Assembly (NCBI GenBank): GCA_037447655.1
Contig: JBBHKE010000318.1
Span: forward strand, 1-64,000
Direction of reading: 5' to 3'
Origin: Zygnema cylindricum
Taxonomy: Eukaryota; Streptophyta; Zygnematophyceae; Zygnematales; Zygnemataceae
Length of the DNA: 64,000 nucleotides
In this document: positions 32,921 through 42,110 of the stretch, piece by piece
How the letters are laid out: each line of letters opens with the position of its first letter
Numbering within the stretch: position 1 is the stretch's first letter
Translations under genes and position numbers: made by a program
Notes under the pieces: model-generated
Database searches by the model: none
What the model was told of the DNA's origin: nothing
What the model saw: only the letters and a program-made list of their open reading frames with translations

Positions 32921-33150
32921 AAGTCCTCAGAGTGGACAGCTTCCAAGAAGCCTCTAGGATAATCCTGACCCCTTTGTGTTTAAGCAAAAATAACTGCCAC
33001 CCTGGCAGACAAAAACTCTGACCAACTTCACCCCTGTGAAGACAAGACTCCCCTGAGTCGATAGCAAAAAGAATCTCTGAATTTGCTCCCCTGAGCAGTA
33101 AGTTATGGAGGGTCAAAGTTGACCTTTTGTACAGAAGCTCTCTGGGAGAG
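32906..33150 (-). promoter_or_regulatory. Hairpin array in the R/U5 side of the Copia-A3 LTR
   Basis: Perfect short stems in order: 32906-32932 (terminal hairpin with the upstream Gag AUG in its loop), 32994-33008 CTGCCA/TGGCAG, 33026-33041 CTTCA/TGAAG, 33046-33059 GACTC/GAGTC, 33084-33097 TGCTC/GAGCA, 33138-33150 CTCTC/GAGAG. In element sense the loops are GGG, CAGGGG, AGGG, AGGG and CCA. Stems change in a paired way between families, so an RNA structure is likely. An encapsidation or dimerisation role is inference. Confidence 0.7.
33111..33124. promoter_or_regulatory. GGTCAAAGTTGACC palindrome (paired W-box-like)
   Basis: Two TTGACC cores in inverted orientation, kept in A1, A3, A4 and the solo A5 LTR (with TTGACC reduced in A2). 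TTGACC/T is the W-box core bound by WRKY factors in plants. Regulatory use here is inferred only. Confidence 0.4.
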
Positions 33151-33669
33151 AGGGTCCTATCTTCTAATTTTTCTAAGTCCTATCTCTCTCACAGACTCTA
33201 TCTACTGATGTACGGAACCAATCAGAATTGAGTTCCGTACGCAAAAGTACAGCTGCCGGTGTACTTTATGTACGGACATTGTACGACATGGCCAAAATGT
33301 CGACACATGTCAAATCCGGATTCGGTGCCATAATCTCCGGAGTTTCCACAATCCAACGGAATTTCGCCACGCGTCATCCGATGTGGCGATGGCCACAAAC
33401 CGCCGAAATCTTCCTCCGCGATCTCGGCGCTAATTCCAGCCGTCCGATTAAATTCGGCTTTAATCGTAGCCGTAATAAATACATGCGCGGTATTTGTTTC
33501 ATTTACGAAACAAATGCGCGGTACTGATTTATGTCCGTACCGTAAGTCGTACATTACATATTACTGGATCTATGTATCCCGTAATTAATTCTAGTTAAAT
33601 GGTTTATCGCTTGTATACATATATAAATAATTATCAAACTATATGCTAGGTAACACTACCGCTAGATGA

Positions 33670-33739
33670 AACGGCTAAGGCTACCGGCTACATTGTGTCT
33701 GCCGGCCGGCAGGTACAAGGATCAAATCATGCCGCCGGC
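33670..33739 (+). other. tRNA-like module antisense to the Copia-A3 5' LTR
   Basis: Same block as 28269-28338. caaggatcaaatcatgccg has one mutation in the T-arm stem. Confidence 0.5.
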
Positions 33740-33954
33740 ACATACATTTTAATTAAATATATAAACCCTAATATAAAATTTCCGTAAACCTCAGGATAGC
33801 CAAGGTAGCCATGGCTCTAGCTTCCTCTCCAATTTCTCAGTGACTGCGACAAGTTTGAGAGTTGGAGAGAGAAGTTAGAGATAGACTGCCTCGACTTCTA
33901 TATTTCTTTTCAGACCTAGAAAATACTAATAAAACCATTAGTTTCTACAGCTGG

Positions 33955-34650
33955 TAGGAAGTTGATGGTCCTCCCTGTTGCTCCGGTACGGAGGTTTGGG
34001 AGCCAGTCTCGGATGAACTGCTGAGTATCTCCACTACATCTCCCACTGGGCATACCACTTTAGCTCGATCTGACCTGGCTACCCGCTGCACCAACGTTCA
34101 ACTCATGGAGATCATGAAGGGCTAAGATTTCTTTACGACCTGGCCGGTTAGGATCGGTCAGGATCTTAGGATCCATGTACATTTCTGCTATCGGTGCCTT
34201 AGATAGGGTATAGCGACCAATCTCGAGAAGGTGACGAGGGACTGCTTCCTTGTGGGCCAACCCCTTTCTACGGCTTTTAGGGGATAAGTGCGGCCTCTCC
34301 GCCTTCTCCGAAGCCGTAGCTCTGACCGACTCGGACAACGTTGGGAAATTCTCGGGGGAAAAGACAGGTGGAGGTGGAGGAGGAAGTATCCCCTCTAGGT
34401 GCGTAGGAGTAGTGTCGACCGCAACCTCAAGGGGCATCTCTCCCTTAAGAAACCGCTCTATGTGTACAGGTGAGCCAAAGAGGGGTGCTCCCTCGGGCAC
34501 CTGTGACTCTTCCTTCTGGGCCACCGCTTCTTGCCTCTCCTGCTCGTCCGATCTGACACCCGGAAGATCCTTATCCTGGACATCTCCTCCCCCTATAGCT
34601 GAATGGAGAAGAAGATCTAAATCCCCTTATAAAGTACTCCGCCCTGAGCA
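33955..34650 (-). pseudogene. Gypsy Gag N-terminal region (part 1)
   Basis: The open block 34524-34060 starts MAQKEESQVPEGAPLFG and runs HIERFLKGEMPLEV ... ILPPPPPPVFSPENFPTLSE. Pro-rich in style like the part after the A3 insertion (27499 down), to which it would join in the empty site. An N-terminal Gag or leader protein is likely by position. No domain recognised. Confidence 0.5.
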
Positions 34651-35224
34651 CCTATCCTCTTTAACCTAAAGAGACAGGTGGTTGTTTCAGTACTGTGACT
34701 ATCTGTTGGAAGCCTAACAAAAATCCTCTCAAAATTCACTATTCAGGTACAAAGATTCTGGTAATCCACCCCGGAAGAAACCCAACCAGAGCCCCAAAAA
34801 GGAGTACCAAAGAGAGAACCCAGATGCTTCCACTCAGAAAAATGAAAGGATAGAAATATAAAAATGTTGTCTAAGAATTAACAATATCACCTTGCCCTTA
34901 GAAAAATAGAGATATAAAGTTAGAATATGGAATAATAGCAAGCGAGCTCAACCTACCCCCAAAACGTAACGTAGACAACCAAAAGGAGACGAAATCTCCC
35001 CCTGAAAACCCCAGAACAGGTAAGGCCTCCTTAACTCCTCGGTTCCCTCGACCCTGAACCGGCCAGACCCTTCTTGGTTTCTAACAAACACTAGTCCCCA
35101 AATCGCCCAAAACAGGAAAGACGGTGCCAACCACCCAACCGAACTACGATTTCCACAAAGGACGGATGCAAACCAAGATGGCAATAGGGTCACAATCACA
35201 TGCAAAACAAAAGCTCTCCACAAG
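34651..35224 (-). other. Gypsy 5' untranslated region
   Basis: Between the 5' LTR and the first gag block. No supported coding. The sense strand after the LTR reads CTTGTGGAGAGC; a primer site beginning TGG would be four bases inside, but no tRNA match can be confirmed by eye. Confidence 0.4.
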
Positions 35225-35892
35225 AAAGTTTGCTGGAATTTCTAGGGTTATTCTCAGGAGACAGTACTGAAAGAGCAACGTGTCTCCCTTGGCCTCAAGT
35301 GCCTTATACAAGCAAAGTTTGTCATACTGATAGTACCAAAGTCAAAGCAATACCAGGAGCCAATCACCGGCCAGGAATTGTTATCGTACGGACATAAAAC
35401 AAAATATGTTGTACTACACTCGGGGTAAAAAATTAGGCGACTATCTCTGGCTAGATTAGAAGCCATGTGGTTTCTTATGACACAATCCTGAGCAACAAAG
35501 TTCTAAATTGATGTGAAATGCCTAACTTTGACTCACATTAATAAATGCTCTATTCGGCTGGTGGACCTGAACTAACCTCCTACTGATAGCCAACAGCAAA
35601 ATCTACGAGACTATCCCAAAAGTTACGTGGCGTTCCACAATGTAGCCCCCAATGGGTAAGTTGGCAACTTGTCACATGTAACAGGATGGTAATTTTTGGA
35701 ACGGAGTAACTTTGTTGTCCGGCCTCCGTTAGGCGCAAAATAAAGTGCGTTCCGTATAGTTAGGAAAATAGAAGAACCTGGTCTGGCTGAGTGCGCTCCT
35801 TTTTGTGTACTTTAATGACCGTACAGAGGAAAAAGGGCTAGGGAATCCTTGGTAAGATAAAAGGGGTGCCTGTGAAGCACATGAGCTTGACA
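35225..35892 (-). repeat. Gypsy 5' LTR
   Basis: 668 bp, aligned throughout with 17826-18479, ending cttgaca before the GTCCA flank. Pairwise differences are frequent (several per 100 bp), so the element is older than A3. Confidence 0.85.
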
Positions 35893-36807
35893 GTCCATTT
35901 CCATAAATGCCACCATCGCATTGTGTTTCGTACATGCTACATACCATTTCAACCTCTTTGAATAACTTACATCGGATCGCTTCGCGATCCGCCGTCCATT
36001 TCTCCAACGCATTCCATAAATTACGTGCGTTGGTTCGCGTCACTCAAATTATTATTTCGTACGTCGAACTTCAATTAATTTTACTTCTCCCCCAACCCGA
36101 AAATCCATTCGTACAACCACATTAAATTCATTTAATAAATTACGCACGAAACGTCGCGTGCGCACAAAGTGAGTCGTACGCACGAAACTAACATTTCAAA
36201 AACAACACGATGTACTTATTGTACGGCCATTGTACGACATGGTCTACAAGGTGACATTTGCCAAATCGGGAGCCATGGTTCCTCCTCTCATCTTCTCCGA
36301 TATAATATAATGTGGTGCAACGTGGCACCCCGTGAGGCTATCCCCGAAGGCCGCCGAAAGCTTATTGTGGGTGGTGGCTGTAATGGTGGCCGTCCGATCA
36401 GTTGTATTTATACAGCTTCGATTCGCTTCCATGCATGAATTGATTAATGCGCGTTTTCGTTAGTCTGCTGCGAATTAGTCCTTAAGATCAATATATATAT
36501 ATATGCATGAAACATATCATGTGTATCCTTTCGTCAGTGCCTTAATGGATAAGGCGTAGATCTACATAATAGTCTGAAGACCCTGGTTCAAATCTGGCTA
36601 GAAGCACTATTTTGCTAAAACTAGTAAAATACCTTCTAATTCATTTTGCCTCCTTCTAAATGACGCAGCAGCCATGGCCTGCCTTTGGTCCTCTCTTTCT
36701 CTCTCTTTACATTCTAACTAAAATATAGAAGTGAACTATTAATTACCTTTTTCCAACACTCTATTTATTTTTCCAATACAGACCTAGAAAATACATAAAT
36801 TTCAACA
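35893..36807 (-). repeat. LTR D, right portion
   Basis: The remainder of LTR D after the Gypsy insertion. Ends acataaatttcaaca, then AAGTA and the Copia-B pol. Shares tgtacggccattgtacgaca with the other LTRs, a ccatggcct block (36673-36681), and a tRNA-like block at 36537-36606. Confidence 0.7.
36537..36606 (+). other. tRNA-like module antisense to LTR D (most tRNA-like of the set)
   Basis: Plus strand: D arm CCTT-AATGGAT-AAGG (4 bp, 7-nt loop, like tRNA-Arg), then an irregular middle, then T arm CCTGG-TTCAAAT-CTGGC with four of five pairs. Acceptor pairing is weak, so it is a tRNA-derived relic or a Pol III promoter rather than a tRNA gene. Confidence 0.6.
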
Positions 36808-39800
36808 AAGTACTCCAACCGCTGCCACTATGTCTGGCCTGGTACAGTTCATAAAGTAGATCAAACTTCCTACGACCTGTCTATAAGAGATAGATTTCAT
36901 AAACTCTCTCTCCTCTGGACTCATCTCATCGTCTAAGATCATCACTCCTCCTTCTACACTCCCATCACTTACTTTTTTCAAGTCCATGGGAGTGGTACAA
37001 CTGTTACCATTTTCCATCTGGAATTTCTCAAGCATATAACCTATTGTTTCTTTCTGAGTAAGTCTGATAATCTTCTTCCCCTTATCTCTCTCCATTTCGA
37101 TCCCCAAAATATATTTTGCCTCCCCTAAATCCTTCATATCAAATCTGCCCCTAAGATCTTTCTTCAGCCTATTGATCTTCTCGAAAGACTTACTCAACAC
37201 AACCAGATCATCCACATAAATTGCAATAAAAATGACACTATTCTCATCTTCAAACATATAGATAGAATGGTCAGAGCTGATCCAAATATATACGAGATCG
37301 GTGAGAAACTCATCTAGTTTCTTATTCCACTGTCGAAGAGCCTGCTTCAGTCCATATAAGGATTTTATGAGCCTGCAGACTTTGCTCTCTTCTCCTTCTT
37401 CCACGAACCCCTCGGGTTGCCTCATGAAAATTCTTCCTCTAACACACCATTAAGAAAAGCTGACTTAATGTCCATCTGGTGGATTTCCATGTCTTCCGTT
37501 GCTGCCTGACTAAGGAGAATCCTTACTGGAGGGAACCGAACAACTCGAGCAAAGGTCTCCTCATAGTCAATCCCCTCCTTTAGAGTGAACCCCTTTGCTA
37601 CCAATCGAGCCTTATATCTCTCAATGGTATAATCTGATTTCAATTTTAGTTTAAATACCCATTTACACCCAATAGATTTTCTGTGTGGAGGACAATCCGC
37701 TAATTCCTAAGTATTTGCTTCCATGATTGAAGCCATCTCATCATTTATGGCTCTAATCCATCTTTCTTTCTCTGGACTATTCACTGCCTCTGAGTAAGAC
37801 TGAGGCTCATTTGGGTGAGATAGCTTAGTTACCTTATGAGCCGTTTGTTTTTCCTGTATCCTTTTGCTCCTCCTCCTTCCTCCCTCAAACTCTGAAGCTG
37901 GAATTGATGGAAGTCTTGGATTTCTTCTCATTGTCTCATCGCCTCCCCTGTCCATGGAAACCGGTTCTTGTCCCGCTTCTTCTATCTCCTTGAAATCCAT
38001 AGGAGTATGTGAGGTTTCCGGTGAGTCTCTTGTATCTTGGATCTCCTCTGAATTTGCAATCACGATTTCACTCATGTCCCTTTCGGGAACGACCGAGTTC
38101 TCCTCATTGTCGGACTCAAATATGATTCTTATCTTCTTTGTATATTCAAAAGGGTCAAATGACTTCCCTTCATCCATGACAACTTAGTGTTTGACCAGAA
38201 TTATTCCTTTTTTTGCTAAGTCATAGACTCTATATCCCTTAACATCCTCATCATATCCCATAAAGTATCCAGGTTTTCCCTTAGCATCTAGTTTCCAATA
38301 TTTCTTATCCGTGTCAAGATTGTAAACTTGGCTACCGAATACTTTAAGGTGTGAGATATCTGGTTTCCTTCCAACCCATCTCTCATAAGGTGTCACTCCC
38401 TTTATAGCTAAAGTAAGGACTCTAATCTTAATGTTGTTGGCACAATTCATTGCTTTTGCCCAAAATCTCTTTCCTATTTTCTTGTCTGCCAACATACTGC
38501 ATGCACTATCTCGTAGTGTTCGATTCAACCTCTCAGGTACCCCATTTGTTCCAGGTCATATGGTACAGTTTTCTGGTGCTGCACTCCCTTATCTCTCAGA
38601 TATTCCTCAAACTGGTTAGAGGTATATTCCCCCCGATTATCACTCCTTATCCTCTTAATGGGGGTTTCATGCAACTTCTCACTCCAGGCTTTATATTCTT
38701 TGGAGTAAGTTGATGCTTTAGACTTTGTTTTTAGAAAGTAGACTCTAGACTATCTAGACCAGTCATCAGTTATGGTCATCATGAACCTATTTCCTCCAAC
38801 CGAAGGTACTTTTGATGGTCTCCAAATATATGTATTGATCAAGTCTAACACTTTCTCACCTCTATAGGTGGGGGCTTTAGGAGAGGGAAGTCTGTGAGCC
38901 TTACCTTGAGCACAACCACTACAATCATCCATCATTTCATTATCCCCTAAGTGATAGCCTTCTACTACCCCAAGCTTTTTCATTTCCCTTAACCTATCAA
39001 AATGCACATGCCCCAACCGCTTATGCCAAATCATCAACTTAGGAACACCAACATAATAAGCATTCTTCTTTTCATTACTCAGGTTAAGCCTAAACATTCC
39101 TTGGCTACCCTTATTTGCCGTGAAGTAAACTTCATCCCCATACTTAGCTGTAAAGACTCTCTTTTTCTTAAAGGTATCAAGCTCTTTGTCATCTAGCACA
39201 GACGTTGAGACAAGATTTTTACTCAGCTGAGGAATGTAGAGTACATTTGAGAATGTAAGTATATAAGTCTTACCTTCCACTAAGACTTTCAGATCCAGTG
39301 ATCCCACTAGATTTGTAGTAACCACTCTCACATCCCCATAATCTATTTCTACAGTAGGGATCTTTCTTAGCTTAGTGAAGAGTTCTTCATCACGACACAT
39401 ATGCATGGATGCACCTGAGTCGATAATCCATCCTTCTTGTGGAGCTTCCCGAATTGCTCCAAGGGTACACTTCTGTCTCCTAAAGATCTCCTTCTCCTCC
39501 AGGCTCTCGTCAAGAAGAAGCTCCCCATCCTCCTCAGAGGACTCATCGTCGGTTTCTCTTGTCACTTTTATAACCACAAGTGCCTTTTTCTTCCCTCCGG
39601 AAAAACCCCCTCCACGGTTCTCTTGGAGCCTCAGCTCCGACAGCTTGACACAATCTGCGATGAAGTGTCCCGGCTTTTTGCAAAAATGACAAAGACCCTT
39701 TGGGGGTCTCGCTCCCCCAGAATGATCTCTTTCCCCTTTGTAAGGTTTCTTCGGGTCCTTCCCCCATCGGTCCCTTCTTGCTGCTAAAGCTTGAATGCTC

Positions 39801-40563
39801 TTCCTTTCTCTCCTAATCTCTATTGTGTTTTCCTCCACAAGTATCATCCTGACCATCGTGTTGCATTTCTATGAACTATCAGGCATTTCCTGTACTCGAT
39901 ACACTATGTTCTCAATCTCATCTGGTAACTTCATGATAAGAGTGTTAACTTTCATTTTCATGTACCTGTCCACCTGGCACTTTCCATCTCCATATGCAAA
40001 CAAGAAAGATCATTACAATAATCTAACATCTTTCCTCCTTTGTAAGTGTAACTCACTAGCTTTTGCTCAGCCAACTGGAGCTTCTGAATAGTTCCAGCTC
40101 TATAAATATCCACCAAACTCACCCACAACTCCTCGGCCTTGTAAATGTGAAGATGAGGAGTGGCCAAAACTTGAGTGAGGTGCCTGAGAATAAAGTTCTT
40201 GGCAGCCATGTTTACATCCTCTCACATTTGAGTATCGTTCTACGCGGTCTTCACGGTCGCCGCTCCATGTACTGTGGCAATACGAGTGAGGGGTGTCTCC
40301 TTCCCTTTCCCTTTTTCGGACACACTGCTGTCCCCATCATCTACCTCCTCCGCTGAGGCAGCCGTTGCTGCAGGAAACCTTACTCCTCAAAATCTTGGTG
40401 TTGTTCCCGAGGGTGGACGTTTCACTTGTCTACTAACGATACCCTAGTATCGTTTTTCCCACAAAGCTCCCATCATCATGGCCTCCCAATAGATGAACCC
40501 AGATCCATTGAAGGTGGGCACCCTAGAGGGTGGGCCCATAACCTGCAATTGTGTGTCCTCCAT
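36808..40563 (-). pseudogene. Copia-B gag-pol, N-terminal five-sixths (broken)
   Basis: Minus strand. Gag starts near 40563 (AUG in U5) or 40539 (AUG in primer site), reading MGPPSRVP-FNGSGFIYWE. Capsid part 40209-39958 (NFILRHLTQVLATPHLH). The block 39856-38750 holds the zinc knuckle CHFCKKPGHFIADC, protease GWIIDSGASMHM and integrase HHCC (WHKRLGHVHFD...CSGCAQGKAHRL). Integrase core 38528-38184 region, linker 38177-37707, RT 37643-36808 with YVDDLVVLSK. Frameshifts and stops near 40450, 39950, 38750, 38540, 38180, 37700 and 37425. Ends abruptly at AAVGVL where LTR D is inserted; the rest is at 3130-2553. Confidence 0.88.
40531..40543 (-). other. Copia-B primer-binding site
   Basis: Sense GGTTATGGGCCCA immediately after the LTR end AATTGCA. 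Same anticodon-arm match to initiator tRNA-Met as in Copia-A, with the Gag ATG inside. Confidence 0.8.
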
Positions 40564-41546
40564 TGGACCACAAAATACAGGAAGCCTCTAGAAAGTATTT
40601 AACTAACCCAATTCAAGCCACAACCACTACTGTCCAAGAAGGCAAAATGATTGTTTGACAGCACCCGTATGCAGCGTGGACTCCTTTGAGTCCGTAGCAA
40701 AAAGAATCACTGAAAACGGCCAACCAGCCGATAAGTTATGAGCCGGCAAAAATGCCAATTTATTCAAAGCTCTGTTAGAGAGAGGTGACTATCTACCAAA
40801 ATTTCCTAAGTCCTAAACCTCTCTCACAACCCCTATCTACTGAAGCACGAACCAATCATATTATTGTAAAATACATAAAGGTACTACGGCCGATGTCCTT
40901 TCTGTACGGCTGGTTTACGACAAGGTTGCTGAGTGGACGCGTGTCACTTTTCCACTCGTTCGTATATTCTCCGGAATTCTAGCGACCGAATGTCATCCTT
41001 CCACGCGGCGCCACGTCATGCCACGTCCATAAAATCCAAAGTGACCATTCCGCGATCTCGGCGATGATGTGCTCCGTCGGATTAAATCCGACATTGAATG
41101 TCGACCGTTTAAAAGAAATGTCCGTTTCATTTGTTTCGTGCGAAATGACGTTCGCACTAAACCTTAACAAGTTTGTCCGTTCGTCCATATTACAGTTAAA
41201 TGGTTTCTGTATTATACAATAGTTTAAATACTAATGAAACCCTATATCTCCTAACGAACTTCTACGACAGACTGGTTAGAGCTAACGGCTACGCCACGTT
41301 ATGCCGGTCAGGGGTTCGAGTCCTGCCGGACTCAACCTTTTGTTGAGAGTGACTTAAGTCACTCTTTAGTCCTTCCTATGGAGCTAAGGCAGCCATGGCT
41401 CTATCGCTTTCTCTCTCCTTTAGGGACTACAATAAGTATCGGGGCAAGAGAGAAGAGATGGAGGCAAGCTGCCTACATTTTCTTTATATGTTTCCGCTAA
41501 TTAGTTTTAGACATATAAAATACAACAAAAACTACTTATTTCAACA
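40544..41546 (-). repeat. Copia-B 5' LTR
   Basis: 1003 bp, TGTTGAAATAAG to ...CAATTGCA in element sense, pairing with 1519-2522. Followed by GCGG and the resumed gene copy 1. Confidence 0.9.
41268..41333 (+). other. tRNA-like module antisense to the Copia-B 5' LTR
   Basis: Plus strand: actggttagagc (D-loop-like) and a complete T arm CAGGG-GTTCGAG-TCCTG, an almost exact box B. Better preserved than in the 3' LTR. Confidence 0.6.
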
Positions 41547-41930
41547 GCGGCTACTTGAACACGAGGCATGGCGGCAGTGCTTTTCAAAGACGCTATTTCT
41601 TGCGCTGCCTTGGATTTCGATGTTTTCGAATCGCTTTCGCTTAGAGGATTTATAGGTCGGGCCCTTTGTATAGCCTTGTCAATTCGACGGATATTGGCTG
41701 TATGACGAGCAAAGCTGCAGTGTCATCTGTAAGAAACAAAACCTACTGCAACGTGGCAGTGAGGCAGTGCATTTAATGTGTTGTGACGGCTGTAGCGATC
41801 GTTGTACTGCCGGACGAGACGGTCGGTGGTATGAAGCGTCCCGTTTGCCGGCAAATTGCGAATCCGTTACTTTGACCGCTCACTTATTATGTGCAATCGA
41901 ATAAATTTGACGCCCTCGTGGAGTGTTTGG
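41547..41930 (-). pseudogene. Copy 1 of the Pro/Lys-rich gene: start codon and promoter half
   Basis: Continues the match to the intact gene exactly where copy 1 stops at 1518 (gcggctac...cgaggcatggcggcag). It holds the start of exon 1 and a retained TATA-like ctataaat (revcomp near 41646-41653). Similarity fades around 41930. The gene is split by 40 kb of inserted DNA. Confidence 0.85.
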
Positions 41931-42110
41931 CAACACCTAGTTCGGTGTTGATTTATTATCCGATTTTTCTCTGGCGATTAGCTTGACTCGATTTTTTTTT
42001 ACCAACTGTCAAGGTTACAATGCGTCTTTTCTCAATTTTTGTTTGCAAGCATATAGGGAGCACAGTAGGTTGTGACGTCACACGCACTCTTTTGTTTAGA
42101 TGTAATCTAA

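Larger units (their letters stand above)
27500..33949 (-). mobile_element. Copia-A copy 3 (A3), complete and recent
   Basis: Complete 6450-bp element with two 1049-bp LTRs, a perfect GCTGG duplication (27495-27499 and 33950-33954), polypurine tract, primer site and one uninterrupted gag-pol frame. The two LTRs differ at about seven positions by eye (for example 27621 vs 33022, and in the tRNA-like block), i.e. below 1%. It lies in the Gypsy gag and is probably the youngest insertion here. It could be autonomous. Confidence 0.95.
32901..33949 (-). repeat. Copia-A3 5' LTR
   Basis: 1049 bp, followed by GCTGG. Contains all shared LTR blocks: tRNA-like module, AGCCATGGCT block (~33803-33815), TGCGCGGTA direct repeats around a TTTGTTTC/GAAACAAA palindrome (33483-33523), CGCCAC/GTGGCG inverted repeat (33365-33390), GGTCAAAGTTGACC palindrome (33111-33124) and the hairpin array. 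Confidence 0.95.
4492..35892 (-). mobile_element. Ty3/Gypsy element with a PHD-like integrase tail, split by Copia-A copies
   Basis: Minus-strand order is gag, protease, RT, RNase H, integrase, the Ty3/Gypsy order. Its 5' LTR is 35225-35892. Its 3' LTR is 17826-18479 plus a few bases left of the Copia-A1/A2 block (4492-4497). Flanks GTCCC (4487-4491) and GTCCA (35893-35897) give a probable 5-bp duplication within LTR D. Without the A copies it would be ~11.6 kb with ~10.3 kb internal, large for the superfamily. Frames are broken in many places, so it is not autonomous now. Confidence 0.75.
1519..41546 (-). mobile_element. Copia-B retrotransposon (outermost element, split by a nest of later insertions)
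   Basis: Two LTRs of 1004 and 1003 bp (1519-2522 and 40544-41546), both in minus orientation, bound the element. The flanking gene sequence reads ...ggcgg | gcggctac..., giving a GCGG duplication (1515-1518 and 41547-41550), and the gene copy resumes in register on the far side. The internal part is present only in two pieces: the pol C-terminus at 2553-3130 and gag through RT at 36808-40543. The junction falls inside one codon region of pol. Everything between is later insertion. The LTR pair differs at roughly one site in ten over the first 150 bases compared, so this is an old copy. Confidence 0.85.

Noticed and set aside
36537-36606. A functional tRNA gene.
   Set aside because: D and T arms are good but acceptor and anticodon arms do not fold properly and no 3' terminator T-run follows. 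Reported as a tRNA-like module only.
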